Assembly: GCF_016892765.1 (NCBI RefSeq)
Contig: NZ_JAFEMD010000008.1
Location: 62,001-126,000 of the forward strand
Reading direction: 5' to 3'
DNA: 64,000 nt
DNA from: Microvirga arvi
GTDB lineage: Bacteria > Pseudomonadota > Alphaproteobacteria > Rhizobiales > Beijerinckiaceae
The notes beneath the pieces are model-generated. The model searched no databases, had not been told where the DNA came from, and saw only the letters and a list, made by a program, of their open reading frames with translations. Position 1 is the first letter of the stretch, and each line of letters opens with the position of its first letter. The translations under genes were made by a program, and so were the position numbers. This document shows, in pieces, positions 34,805-43,978 of this stretch.

Positions 34805-35805
34805 CCGAGCGTTCCTATGTCGAAGTCAAAGACCTCCGCCGCGTGTTCGACGTGTCCAAGCCCTGGCTCAACCGGGTGCTGGAGGGCGGCGAGAAGCAGT
34901 ATCTGAAGGCAGTCGACGGCGTTTCCTTTTCGATTGCCAAAGGCGAGACTTTTGCGCTCGTCGGCGAGTCCGGCTCGGGCAAGTCGACGGTCGCGCGCAT
35001 GGTCGTCGGTCTGCTGCCGCCCAGCGGCGGCGAGGTGGTGATCGACGGCGTCTCCATGTCCAGCAAGGCAGCCCTGGCCGAGCGCCAGCGCCTGCGGCGG
35101 CGCATCCAGATGATCTTCCAGGATCCCTATGCCAGCCTCAATCCACGCTGGCAGGTGGACCGCATCGTGGCCGAGCCGATCCGGGCCTTCCGGCTGATCG
35201 AGAGCGAGAAGGAGATTGTCGCGCGGGTCGGCGAGCTTCTTTCGCTGGTCGGCCTTCACCCGGCGGACGGCGGTAAGTATCCGCATGAGTTCTCCGGCGG
35301 CCAGCGGCAGCGCATCGCGATTGCCCGCGCACTCGCCTCGAATGCGGAGTTCATCGTCTGCGACGAACCGACCTCTGCGCTCGACGTGTCCGTTCAGGCC
35401 CAGATCCTGAACCTCATGCGCGATCTGCAGGATCGCCTCGGCCTGACGTACCTGTTCATCAGCCACAACCTCGCCGTTGTCCGTCACATGGCGAGCCGCA
35501 TCGGTGTGATGTATCTCGGGCGCATCGTCGAGATCTCGAACGGGCGCGAGCTCTTCGCACAGCCCAAGCACCCCTACACGCGCATGCTGCTCGATGCCGT
35601 GCCGGATGTGGGCATGACCGGACGTCAGCGCATTCCTGTGAGCGGCGAGATCCCGAACCCGATCAATCCGCCCTCCGGCTGCACCTTCAACCCGCGCTGT
35701 CCCTTCGCCAACGAGCGCTGCAGGGCCGAGATCCCGCCGCTCCTCGGGGGAGTGGCCTGCCACGCCATCCATGAAGGGCGTCTGTCGGTGGATGCCGCTG
35801 CATAA
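34801..35805 (+). CDS. Peptide ABC transporter ATPase, DppF type
   Basis: The 334-residue ATPase starts at GTG 34801, overlapping the previous stop in GTGA. It has Walker A GESGSGKS, Q-loop FQDPYASLNP, signature FSGGQRQR, Walker B FIVCDEPTSALD and the C-terminal Cys-containing extension (CTFNPRCPFANERC). It completes the five-gene importer, which is most likely transcribed as one unit from upstream of the binding-protein gene. The 86 bp behind it carry the MarR-type operator of the next unit. Confidence 0.92.
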   Translation: MTERSYVEVKDLRRVFDVSKPWLNRVLEGGEKQYLKAVDGVSFSIAKGETFALVGESGSGKSTVARMVVGLLPPSGGEVVIDGVSMSSKAALAERQRLRRRIQMIFQDPYASLNPRWQVDRIVAEPIRAFRLIESEKEIVARVGELLSLVGLHPADGGKYPHEFSGGQRQRIAIARALASNAEFIVCDEPTSALDVSVQAQILNLMRDLQDRLGLTYLFISHNLAVVRHMASRIGVMYLGRIVEISNGRELFAQPKHPYTRMLLDAVPDVGMTGRQRIPVSGEIPNPINPPSGCTFNPRCPFANERCRAEIPPLLGGVACHAIHEGRLSVDAAA

Positions 35806-35843
35806 CGACGAAGGCGGCTTCGGACCGCCATCGGCAGAATTAG

Positions 35844-35856
35844 TTGACGCAGTCAA
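35844..35856 (+). promoter_or_regulatory. Candidate MarR-type operator
   Basis: TTGAC-GCA-GTCAA is a perfect 5-bp inverted repeat with a 3-bp centre, 36 bp before the MarR-GNAT gene. Its size and position fit the binding site of the encoded MarR domain, which would make the gene and its downstream transporter autoregulated. Confidence 0.5.
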
Positions 35857-35891
35857 CAATATACCCGAAGCTGTTCGGCAGGGAGGGGCTC

Positions 35892-36830
35892 ATGTCTCAT
35901 CTGCCAGAACGGCCCACGGACGACCAGATCGGGAAAGTCCGGAGCTTCAATCGCTTCTATACGCGCCAGATCGGATTGCTGAACGAGGGGCTGCTCGAAA
36001 GTGATTATTCCCTCACCGAGGTTCGCATTCTCTATGAACTGGCTCATCGCGACCCAGTGACCGCGGCGGAACTCGGACAGGAGCTTGGTCTCGATCGGGG
36101 CTATCTCAGCCGCATGCTGAAGAGATTCGACAATCGGGGCCTCATTCAGCGCTCCCGATCCGGGGAGGACAGGCGCCAGGTCTTCCTCACCCTCACCGAT
36201 GCCGGTCGCGCCGCTTTCGAGCCCCTCAATCGGGCTTCAGCCCAAGAGGTGGCAGCCATGCTGTCCGCACTCTCCACCAGGGAGCGGGAGGGGCTGGTGC
36301 AGGCCATGGCAATCGTCGAGCGCCTGATCTGCAACGCGCCGGAACCTGAGATCCCTTACATCCTCCGTCCGCACCGGCCTGGAGACATCGGCTGGATCAC
36401 GCATCGGCAGGGGCTCCTCTATGCTCAGGAATATGGCTGGGACGAAACCTTCGAGGCGCTCGTCGCCGAAATCGCAGCCGCCTTCGTCAAGAACTTCGAT
36501 CCGGAATGGGAGCGCTGCTGGGTTGCGGAACGAGGCGGCGACATCGTCGGCAGCGTCTTCCTCGTGCGCCATTCGGACGAGGTTGCGAAGCTCAGGCTGC
36601 TTTATGTGGAGCCCTCGTCCAGGGGGCTCGGCATCGGGCGGCGGCTCGTCGGCGAATGCATCGCGTTCGCCAGGGCCAAGGGCTACAAGACCCTGACCCT
36701 CTGGACCAACGACGTGCTCGTGGCAGCGCGCACGATCTATCAGACCGCCGGCTTTCGGCTGGTGAGGGAAGAGGCTCACCGTTCCTTCGGCAAGGATCTT
36801 ATCGGGCAGACCTGGGATTTCGACCTGTGA
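35892..36830 (+). CDS. MarR regulator fused to GNAT acetyltransferase
   Basis: The 312-residue protein has an N-terminal MarR winged helix (YSLTEVRILYELAHR, LGLDRGYLSRMLKRFDNRGLI, wing RSGEDRRQVFLTLT; about residues 35-110) and a C-terminal GNAT domain (from about 155) with the acetyl-CoA loop SSRGLGIGRRLVGECI. Such fusions are common in Rhizobiales; the acetylated substrate is usually unknown. ATG 35892 follows GGAGGGG, and an upstream ATG at 35844 falls in the operator. Its stop overlaps the transporter GTG (GTGA), so the two are coupled and may share a substrate. Confidence 0.9.
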   Translation: MSHLPERPTDDQIGKVRSFNRFYTRQIGLLNEGLLESDYSLTEVRILYELAHRDPVTAAELGQELGLDRGYLSRMLKRFDNRGLIQRSRSGEDRRQVFLTLTDAGRAAFEPLNRASAQEVAAMLSALSTREREGLVQAMAIVERLICNAPEPEIPYILRPHRPGDIGWITHRQGLLYAQEYGWDETFEALVAEIAAAFVKNFDPEWERCWVAERGGDIVGSVFLVRHSDEVAKLRLLYVEPSSRGLGIGRRLVGECIAFARAKGYKTLTLWTNDVLVAARTIYQTAGFRLVREEAHRSFGKDLIGQTWDFDL

Positions 36831-37717
36831 GGCGCACCGAAACGCTTGCCCTGATGGCAGCCGCAGCGACGGGCGTGCAGGTCGGCGCCGCTCTGGTGGC
36901 AAGCCGTTTCGTGATCCATGACATCGGCCCGGCGTCGCTGGCATTCCTGCGTTATGCCATCGCCGTCTTCTGCCTGATTCCGTTCGTTCTCATGTCTGCC
37001 CGGACGCGGTTCGTGCCCCGTGATCTTCTTGCGGTGATGGGGCTCGGCATCGTTCAGTTCGGCATTCTCATCGCGCTTCTGAACCTCGGCCTCCAGTTCA
37101 TCTCCTCCACGCGCGCGGCACTTCTCTTTTCCACCTTTCCGCTGATGACCATGGTCATCGCAGCCCTGCTCGGGCGCGAACGCCTGAGCGCCATGAAAAC
37201 CGTCGGCGTGACCCTGACGGTCATCGGTGTCGGCATCGCCCTGGGCGAGAGGCTGCTGACGGACAATGCGACGGGCGAATGGATCGGAGCGCTCCTGGTT
37301 CTCGCAGCGGCTCTGTGCGGAGCCGTGTGCTCCGTGCTCTATCGGCCTTATCTTTCCCGCTATCCGACGCTCCCCGTCGGCGCCTGGGCGATGCTGGCTT
37401 CCGTCGTGTTCCTATCGGGTCCGGCAGGCATGGAAGGGCTCTTCACCCAATGGCCCGATCTCAAGCCTCAGGGCTGGATGGCGGTGCTCTTCATAGGCTT
37501 CTCGAGCGGCATCGGCTACGTTCTTTGGCTCTGGGCACTCAAGCATACCACGCCGACGCGGGTGACCGTCTTCCTCTCGCTGAGCCCCATCACGGCATCG
37601 CTGCTCGGCGCGCTCATCCTCAACGAAACCTTCACCCTTGGCATCCTCGTCGGGCTCATCGGCGTCGTGAGCGGGCTGTGGCTTGCGACAAGAACCAGCC
37701 CGATGGAAACGCGGTGA
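36827..37717 (+). CDS. EamA/DMT family transporter
   Basis: The 296-residue inner-membrane protein has ten predicted helices in two EamA repeats (LMAAAATGVQVGAALVASRF at the start, LGALILNETFTLGILVGLIGVV at the end). The family exports metabolites or amino acids. The start is GTG 36827, overlapping the MarR-GNAT stop; ATG 36854 is an alternative that would clip the first helix. Coupling to a MarR-GNAT regulator suggests regulated export, perhaps of a compound the GNAT domain can acetylate. Confidence 0.85.
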   Translation: MRRTETLALMAAAATGVQVGAALVASRFVIHDIGPASLAFLRYAIAVFCLIPFVLMSARTRFVPRDLLAVMGLGIVQFGILIALLNLGLQFISSTRAALLFSTFPLMTMVIAALLGRERLSAMKTVGVTLTVIGVGIALGERLLTDNATGEWIGALLVLAAALCGAVCSVLYRPYLSRYPTLPVGAWAMLASVVFLSGPAGMEGLFTQWPDLKPQGWMAVLFIGFSSGIGYVLWLWALKHTTPTRVTVFLSLSPITASLLGALILNETFTLGILVGLIGVVSGLWLATRTSPMETR

Positions 37718-38085
37718 GATGGGGCTCGGGCATTCGTCGCCTCGAAACCTGGCACCGTATATGACGGCTCTGATGTTGGTTTCTGTAGGGGCGGTCTTTT
37801 CAGATGAGCTCCTATAAATCTCGAACAAGAAAAGGTGGCGATCGCGGTACTTTAGAATTTTTATAGATTACGATCTTACAACGATTGCGGCTGCATGAGA
37901 TTTCACCGCAATTTTCTTTATAAACAACAATTTTAGGCTTGGCCATAAACAAGCTTTGCCTTTTGTAATGCCTCGATCACAACTCTGTGGGTTGATAATA
38001 CGTTCGGAAACCATCGGCAATGAGCGCGTTGAACCTGTGTTCCTATGGCGAGAAGCCATGCCCGAACCAAGCACAGGAGACTTCT
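37718..38085. other. AT-rich non-coding stretch
   Basis: I see no gene here. Bases from about 37820 to 37960 are much richer in A and T than the flanks, which fits the promoter region of the secreted repeat protein that starts at 38086. Confidence 0.5.
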
Positions 38086-38517
38086 ATGAAGAGGATCGCA
38101 CTCATTGCTGGCGCTGGTCTGATGGCCCTCGGGGGCATCGGCTCCGCGGCTGCGCAACCGGCTTCCGGAACGCCGAACTCACCGTTCCCGTATGCGGCTC
38201 CGCATGAGATCCGTTGGATCAACGGCGTGCCGTGCCGCACCGTTCTGATGCCTAACACAAACACGCGCGTGCCCGTCGCCTGTGCGGGTCCCGTCGCCGG
38301 TGTTGCCGGCCCCGTAGCTCCCATCCCTGGCGACGTGGTTTCGACCGGCAGCATCGCTCCCGCTCCCGTAGGGCCGATGATGGGCGCTCCTGTGTCCGGC
38401 ACCCCGGGCTCCCCGTTCCCCTATGCGGCTCCGCATGAGATCCGTTGGATCAATGGTGTGCCGTGCCGCACGATCTTTGCTGAAGGTGCCCGGATTCCGG
38501 TTGAATGCGCGCAGTAA
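38086..38517 (+). CDS. Small secreted protein with a duplicated module
   Basis: The 143-residue product has a signal peptide (MKRIALIAGAGLMALGGIGSAAA). The mature protein holds two nearly identical modules, each SGTP(N/G)SPFPYAAPHEIRW followed by INGVPCRT, separated by a Pro/Val/Gly-rich linker of about 50 residues. Each module has one Cys, plus another Cys 15-20 residues later (PVACAG, PVECAQ), so disulfides are likely. ATG 38086 has AGGAG at 6-nt spacing. I do not recognise the family. It is probably periplasmic or surface exposed. Confidence 0.75.
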   Translation: MKRIALIAGAGLMALGGIGSAAAQPASGTPNSPFPYAAPHEIRWINGVPCRTVLMPNTNTRVPVACAGPVAGVAGPVAPIPGDVVSTGSIAPAPVGPMMGAPVSGTPGSPFPYAAPHEIRWINGVPCRTIFAEGARIPVECAQ

Positions 38518-38533
38518 GTGCATTGTCGCTGAA

Positions 38534-38566
38534 CAAAAGGCGTGGGTCTCGTACCCACGCCTTTTG
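38534..38566. terminator. Bidirectional intrinsic terminator
   Basis: CAAAAGGCGTGGGT (38534-38547) and ACCCACGCCTTTTG (38553-38566) form a perfect 14-bp stem around CTCGT. A and T runs on the two sides suit termination of the plus-strand gene and of the minus-strand CDC48 gene. Confidence 0.85.
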
Positions 38567-38632
38567 CTTTGGCGAATATGGACCGCGCCGAACCGCTTGC
38601 GGGACCATCATCGATCCATTCGAGTTCGTGCA

Positions 38633-40909
38633 TCACTCCGCCGCCTGCCTGAGGGGCAGGAAACCGATGGCCTGACGCTGCGGGCCCTCCTGCTTCAGGG
38701 TGCGGACCATATCCTCGTATTCCCGCTCCATTTCGGGTGTGACCGACGGGCGTGTTTCGCGCAGGGCCTGCTCGAAATGCGCCATGGTCACCTGCTGCGC
38801 CTCAAGGGACTCGCGCAGGGCCAGCAGGCCGGCACGACGGGTCAGGTCCTCGAGGTCCGCTCCGGTATAGCGGTCCGTCCGCTCGGCAATGCTGTCCAGA
38901 TCGACGTCGGGAGCAAGCGGCATGCCCTTGGTGTGGATGCCGAGGATATGCCGTCGGCCCTGTGCGTCCGGAACGGAAACGTAGACCAACTCGTCGAAGC
39001 GGCCCGGCCGCAACAGGGCGGGGTCGATGAGGTTCGGCCTGTTCGTTGCCGCCATCACGACGACGCCCTGCAGTTCCTCAAGGCCGTCCATCTCGGCGAG
39101 GATCGTGTTGACCACTCGCTCCGTGACCGCGGGCTCGCCGAGACCGCCGCCGCGGACAGGGGCAAGGGAGTCGATCTCATCGATGAAGATGACGGTCGGC
39201 GCGACCTGGCGGGCGCGAGCGAAGAGACGGGAGACCTGCTGCTCGGATTCGCCATACCACTTGGACAGAAGGTCTGAGGATTTCGTCGCCACGAAATTGG
39301 CCTGGGCCTCCCGGGCGACCGCCTTGGCCAGCAGGGTCTTGCCGGTGCCGGGAGGGCCGAAGAGCAGAAACCCCTTGGCCGGGCGGATACCGATGCGGCG
39401 GAAGGATTCGGGGCTCTTCAGGGGAAGCTCCACGCCCTCGCGCAAGCGGGTCCGCGCCTCCTCCACGCCGCCGATATCGTCCCAGGTGACGTTGGGCACC
39501 TGGATCATGATCTCGCGCAGGGCCGAAGGCTGGACGCGCTTCATGGCATTGACGAAGTCCTGGCGATTGACCTGCAGGCTCTCGAGCACGTTGGTCGGAA
39601 TGCCATCCCTCAGATTGACCCCCGGCAGGATGCGCCGCAGGGAGTCCATCGCCGCCTCACGGGATAGGGCTGCGAGATCGGCGCCAACAAAGCCGTAAGT
39701 GATGCGCGCGACCTGATCGAGATCGACATCCTCAGCCAAGGGCATGCCGCGTGTGTGGATGCCGAGGATCTCGCGGCGACCGAGCTCGTCCGGAACGCCG
39801 ATGACGATCTCGCGATCGAACCGTCCTGGGCGGCGCAAAGCCTCGTCGATCGCCTCACGCCGGTTCGTGGCACCGATCACCACGATGTTCTGGCGTGGCT
39901 CCAATCCATCCATGAGGGTGAGGAGCTGCGCCACGATGCGCCGCTCGACCTCGCCCGTCACCTCCTCGCGCTTGGGCGCGATGCTGTCGATCTCGTCGAT
40001 GAAGATGATGGCAGGCGCATTCTGCTGCGCCTCCTGGAACACCTGACGCAGGCGCTGCTCGGACTCGCCGTAGTGGCTGCCCATGATCTCTGGACCGGCG
40101 ATGTGGTAGAACTGCGCTTCCGTTTCGTTGGCTACGGCTCGTGCCAATCGGGTCTTGCCGGTGCCTGGAGGGCCATAGAGCAGCACGCCTTTAGGCGGAT
40201 CGATGCCGAGGCGCTGGAACAGTTCGGGATGGCGAAGCGGCAGCTCCACCATTTCGCGCAGCTGATCCACCGTGTTGCCCAGGCCGCCGATATCATCATA
40301 GGTGACATCGGCGCGGCGGGCTTCCCTCGGCTCCTCGAATTGCGGGCGAAGCTCGATTTCGGTTTCCGCCGTTACATGAACAATGCCGCGCGGTTGGGTC
40401 GTGACCACGACGAGACGAATCTCCTGCAGACCGTAGGCCGGAATGTTGAGCAATCCGCGCAGCTCCTCCGGCAGGCGCTGATCCGCCGAACGCTGCGAAT
40501 AAACGGAGGTCGAGATCACGTCGCCGGCCGTGAGCGGACGCTGATGGAAGGTGCGCTTCAGGGCATCGCCCGAGCCCTGCAGGCGCAGCCCCTTCTGGGC
40601 CGGGGCCAGCACGACGCGGGTGGCTGGTCGGACGTCCGCTCGCTTCACCTCGACGTGGTCGCCGCTGCCGACGCCGGCATTGACACGCTGAAGGCCATCG
40701 AGGCGAACGATGTTGAGGCCTTCGTCCTCGGCGTAGGGTGTGACGGCGATGGCAGTGGTGTGGCGCTTGCCGATGATCTCGATGGCCTGGCCCTCCTGCA
40801 CGCCGATCTCGGCCAGGGTCTGCCGGCTCATGCGTGCTATGCCCCGGCCCGAATCGTCAGGCCTGGCATTCGCGACTTGGAGCCGTACATTCTGCCCATC
40901 CTCTGCCAT
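38633..40909 (-). CDS. CDC48/VCP-like double AAA ATPase
   Basis: The 758-residue protein has an N-terminal double-psi barrel (VRLQVANARPDDSGRGIARM, about residues 7-90), a four-stranded barrel, and two AAA modules. Walker A is GPPGTGKT in both (near residues 250 and 520), Walker B is IIFIDEIDS and VIFIDEIDS, and arginine fingers follow RRPGRFD and LRPGRFD. CDC48/VAT proteins extract and unfold protein complexes. They are universal in archaea and eukaryotes but patchy in bacteria. I start at ATG 40909 (MAEDGQNVRL); ATG 40942 would add 11 residues. The C-terminus lacks the eukaryotic HbYX-type tail. Confidence 0.88.
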   Translation of the reverse strand: MAEDGQNVRLQVANARPDDSGRGIARMSRQTLAEIGVQEGQAIEIIGKRHTTAIAVTPYAEDEGLNIVRLDGLQRVNAGVGSGDHVEVKRADVRPATRVVLAPAQKGLRLQGSGDALKRTFHQRPLTAGDVISTSVYSQRSADQRLPEELRGLLNIPAYGLQEIRLVVVTTQPRGIVHVTAETEIELRPQFEEPREARRADVTYDDIGGLGNTVDQLREMVELPLRHPELFQRLGIDPPKGVLLYGPPGTGKTRLARAVANETEAQFYHIAGPEIMGSHYGESEQRLRQVFQEAQQNAPAIIFIDEIDSIAPKREEVTGEVERRIVAQLLTLMDGLEPRQNIVVIGATNRREAIDEALRRPGRFDREIVIGVPDELGRREILGIHTRGMPLAEDVDLDQVARITYGFVGADLAALSREAAMDSLRRILPGVNLRDGIPTNVLESLQVNRQDFVNAMKRVQPSALREIMIQVPNVTWDDIGGVEEARTRLREGVELPLKSPESFRRIGIRPAKGFLLFGPPGTGKTLLAKAVAREAQANFVATKSSDLLSKWYGESEQQVSRLFARARQVAPTVIFIDEIDSLAPVRGGGLGEPAVTERVVNTILAEMDGLEELQGVVVMAATNRPNLIDPALLRPGRFDELVYVSVPDAQGRRHILGIHTKGMPLAPDVDLDSIAERTDRYTGADLEDLTRRAGLLALRESLEAQQVTMAHFEQALRETRPSVTPEMEREYEDMVRTLKQEGPQRQAIGFLPLRQAAE

Positions 40910-41088
40910 GGCATCGTTCCCGTCGTTCCAGTGGTGGCTCATGCGGTGGCATGTGCAGGGAAGGGCCGAGGGCTCAGGTCTTCCGGGTGCCACGCGTCGG
41001 AGGTTTCGCAAAAGCGTCAGGCAACGAAACCGCAGGGCAAACGCAAGATGCCTGGAATTGTTGCAGACCCGCGGGGCAGGGCTGCGCC

Positions 41089-41616
41089 CTACGACGAAGC
41101 GTCTTTGGACGACGTCCAAAGCTTTTGGAGCGAGAGCTCGATCTCGTCATCGGCCGGTGGCCGGCTGAGCGGAGGCCTGCTCATCGTCAGAAAGGGGGCA
41201 ATCGTCGGAAGGCGTAGAGCCCCTTCGGTCGTTTCCTGTGCTTCGCTGCCGCTCGAAGGCGGGTCGATCAATTCCCAGCTGTCGTAAAGATCCATGGCCG
41301 AGTGGCCGGGCAGGTCGGGGCCTAGATAGGGAATGATCTCGATCCAGGGGCGTCCGCTTGGACGCGGCGTGACCTTCGTGACCCGTCCGAAGAAATTCGT
41401 CAGGGGACAGCGGACGAAGTCGCCGGGAGCAGGAAGACGCGTTCTTTCCCGCTCCAGCTCCGCTTCGGCCTGCTCCAGTTCCGCCCGCAGACGCGCGATC
41501 CGGGCTTCGAGTTCCGTCGCGCGTTGCGTGCAGGAGTGTTCATGCTCCTGGCTCAGGGTGGAAACCAGAGCCAAGCTCCTGTCGGAGCCAATATCCGTCA
41601 CAGGGAATGCCCCCAT
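41089..41616 (-). CDS. Coiled-coil hypothetical protein
   Basis: The 175-residue protein has a strong coiled coil (CTQRATELEARIARLRAELE and on, about residues 28-62), a small beta domain (PGDFVRCPLTNFFGRVTKVT, about 67-105) and a Pro-rich low-complexity tail. I do not recognise a family. It lies upstream of the CDC48 gene on the same strand, 179 bp away, and may be an adaptor, but this is only proximity. Confidence 0.6.
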   Translation of the reverse strand: MGAFPVTDIGSDRSLALVSTLSQEHEHSCTQRATELEARIARLRAELEQAEAELERERTRLPAPGDFVRCPLTNFFGRVTKVTPRPSGRPWIEIIPYLGPDLPGHSAMDLYDSWELIDPPSSGSEAQETTEGALRLPTIAPFLTMSRPPLSRPPADDEIELSLQKLWTSSKDASS

Positions 41617-41748
41617 CGCGGGCCCTCCATACTCCTATGAATTTTGGAGCATCTGGCTCAGAGAACAAGACGCGCAGAAGGCTGAGCGGGAACTCAAGCT
41701 CGGCGCATGGGAGTTATAGGATAGGGAAGCGGGTGCATCGGGGGCTTT

Positions 41749-42492
41749 ATGGTTCTTCAACGCCGCAGAGTAAGGCGGATCCTCGGCATCGCGGCTCTGA
41801 TGCTGACGTTTGCGCCTGTTGCCTGGGCTCAGGTTCCAACCCCGCCGCTGCCGCCTCCACGGCCGGACCGCCCAGTGACTCCAGAGCCCGAGGGACGAGC
41901 CGAGAAGCCGCCATCGCAAGAGACCCCTGTCGAGCAGAAGGCTGCCGAGGGCGACAGCGCCAGGACGGCCTGTCTCGACCGCCTCACGCAGCTGGGGCTG
42001 CGGTTCGAGTCACGCCCTCCTGTGCAGGACAACAGCTGCAGGATCGAGAATCCGGTCCTGGTGTCGGCTCTGCCGGGCAGTGTCGAGGTTGCTCCTCCCT
42101 CCCTCATGGCTTGCCCGGTGGCCGAGAGCCTTGCCCGCTGGATGGGCGAGGTCGTTTCTCCCGAAGCCGAGCGTCAGTTCAAGTCGGCTCCAAAGAAGCT
42201 TTTGATCGGGACCTCCTATCAGTGCCGGGACCAGCGCAATGGCGCCAAACTGAGCGAGCACGCGTTCGGCAATGGCGTCGATGTCATGGGCTTCGAATTC
42301 GCCAAGCGCCCTCCGCTGGCGGTCGCCGCGCAGCCTGAGAACTCGCCGGAGGCGACCTTTCAGTCCGCCATTCGGAAGGCGGCCTGTCCCATCTTCAACA
42401 CCGTCCTCGGACCAGGCTCCGACGCGGACCATGGCGATCACCTCCATCTCGACCTGCGCCAGCGCAAGGGAGATTACCGGATCTGCCAATAG
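41749..42492 (+). CDS. Extensin-like family protein (cell-wall peptidase fold)
   Basis: The 247-residue product has a signal peptide (RILGIAALMLTFAPVAWAQ), a Pro-rich linker, and a C-terminal extensin-like domain (from about residue 72). Metal-ligand candidates are SEHAFGNGVDV and DADHGDHLHLDL, the same pattern as LAS-type zinc D-Ala peptidases. It is probably periplasmic and acts on peptidoglycan cross-links; the activity is inferred from the fold. Four Cys may form disulfides. A cell-wall L,D-transpeptidase follows on the same strand 62 bp later. Confidence 0.85.
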   Translation: MVLQRRRVRRILGIAALMLTFAPVAWAQVPTPPLPPPRPDRPVTPEPEGRAEKPPSQETPVEQKAAEGDSARTACLDRLTQLGLRFESRPPVQDNSCRIENPVLVSALPGSVEVAPPSLMACPVAESLARWMGEVVSPEAERQFKSAPKKLLIGTSYQCRDQRNGAKLSEHAFGNGVDVMGFEFAKRPPLAVAAQPENSPEATFQSAIRKAACPIFNTVLGPGSDADHGDHLHLDLRQRKGDYRICQ

Positions 42493-42554
42493 ATTTCGGG
42501 AACAGGGATGAGGCCAGCGGTTTGTTTGTTCACGACAATGCCGTGGAGTACCTC

Positions 42555-43544
42555 ATGAAACCTTTTGCCTATGCCGCCCTCGGCTTCTTCAGCCTTCTAG
42601 GGCCTGTTCTCGCTGCGCCTCAAGAGCTTGATCTGGAAACCGTGAACAAGGCCGAGTGGACCGACAAAAGCGGCAAGGGGAAGGAGATCGACCCGGCCCT
42701 CATCAAGGTGCAGGTCTTGCTTGACCGAGCACGCTTCTCGCCCGGCGTCATCGATGGGCATAACGGCGAGAACCTTCGGAATGCCATCAAGGCCTTTGAG
42801 AAGGCCCGCCAGCTCAAAGCCGACGGCGCTCTGGATAAGGAGGTCTGGACGAAGCTCAACGAGACCTCACCCGAACCGGTCCTGACCGAATACACGATCC
42901 GGGAGGAGGATGTGAAAGGTCCCTTCGTCGAGATCCCCGACAAGCTGGAAGATCAGGCGAAGCTCGACCGTCTTGGTTATTCCGACCCTGAAGAGTTGCT
43001 GGCCGAGAAGTTCCACATGGACGTGGATTTGCTCAAGGCTCTGAACCCTGGCAAGCCTTTCGACAAGGCCGGTACGGCTATCGTCGTCGCTCATGTGGAC
43101 GCGAAGGCCGAAGGCGGCAAGCAACCGGACAAGGTCGCCAAGATCGAAATTGTCAAGAGCGAGCACGTCCTGCGCGCCCTGGCCAAGGATGGTGCCTTGA
43201 TAGCGGTTTACCCGGCCTCCATCGGCAGCGAGGAGAAGCCCGCACCCAGCGGTTCCCACACCGTCCGGGCCGTCGCCAAGAACCCGAACTACACCTACAA
43301 TCCGGATTATGCCTTCAAGGGCGTGAAGGCGAAGGAGAAGTTCGAGGTCAAGCCGGGCCCGAACAACCCGGTCGGGAGCACCTGGATCGACCTGTCCATC
43401 GAGTCCTTCGGAATCCACGGCACGCCCGATCCGGAAAAGGTGGGCAAGGCCTATTCACAGGGCTGCGTGCGGCTGACGAACTGGGATGTGGAGGAACTTT
43501 CCAAGATGATCGAGAAAGGGACGCCGGTGGAGTTTATCGACTAG
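42555..43544 (+). CDS. L,D-transpeptidase (YkuD domain)
   Basis: The 329-residue product has a signal peptide (MKPFAYAALGFFSLLGPVLAA), a peptidoglycan-binding-like helical segment (about residues 45-90), a LysM-like middle part, and a C-terminal YkuD catalytic domain with FGIHGTPDPEKVG and the nucleophile Cys304 in SQGCVRLTN. It makes or modifies 3-3 cross-links, or anchors proteins to the wall, in the periplasm. I start at ATG 42555, preceded by GTGGAG; an upstream start at 42522 lacks a signal peptide start. Confidence 0.9.
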   Translation: MKPFAYAALGFFSLLGPVLAAPQELDLETVNKAEWTDKSGKGKEIDPALIKVQVLLDRARFSPGVIDGHNGENLRNAIKAFEKARQLKADGALDKEVWTKLNETSPEPVLTEYTIREEDVKGPFVEIPDKLEDQAKLDRLGYSDPEELLAEKFHMDVDLLKALNPGKPFDKAGTAIVVAHVDAKAEGGKQPDKVAKIEIVKSEHVLRALAKDGALIAVYPASIGSEEKPAPSGSHTVRAVAKNPNYTYNPDYAFKGVKAKEKFEVKPGPNNPVGSTWIDLSIESFGIHGTPDPEKVGKAYSQGCVRLTNWDVEELSKMIEKGTPVEFID

Positions 43545-43567
43545 GACCGGGGCTCTGGTGGCTGAGC

Positions 43568-43843
43568 TCAATCGTCGTTGGCGGAGTTGAGCTGTTCCGG
43601 TCTCAGGCCTTCGTCCACCTCCGCATCGTGGGCTTGGACGAGCCATTCCAATTGCTCCTGGACGAAGTCGGGATCGCTGTGAAAGCGCATGGCGCAGGCG
43701 ACCAGGAAAATAGCGATTTCGGGCAGATCGCTGTCGCCCATATCCGGAAGGATCAGCTCGAGATCCGTCATGTTGCCGGAGGTCAGGATGGCGGCCTCAT
43801 TGGGAGGAATGATGGTTCCGCTGTTGTCAGAATCTTGAGTCAT
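43568..43843 (-). CDS. Small acidic hypothetical protein
   Basis: The 91-residue acidic protein (MTQDSDNSGTIIPPNEAAIL at its start) has a helical core (LPEIAIFLVACAMRFHSDPDF) and no signal peptide. I recognise no family. It stands alone, convergent with the L,D-transpeptidase gene 23 bp away. Length, composition and the good helical core support a real gene, but not strongly. Confidence 0.5.
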   Translation of the reverse strand: MTQDSDNSGTIIPPNEAAILTSGNMTDLELILPDMGDSDLPEIAIFLVACAMRFHSDPDFVQEQLEWLVQAHDAEVDEGLRPEQLNSANDD

Positions 43844-43978
43844 GAAGCTTTTCCCGAGCCTTTCGTTTTGTTGCTGTGCGTCTTGGCGCTGGCTTCGTGG
43901 GTCATGTGTGTTGTTCTAAGGCATGCCCTTGCGAGGTAAAGGCTGTACCGGGGCAGGGAGGCGAATTGCATACGCAGA

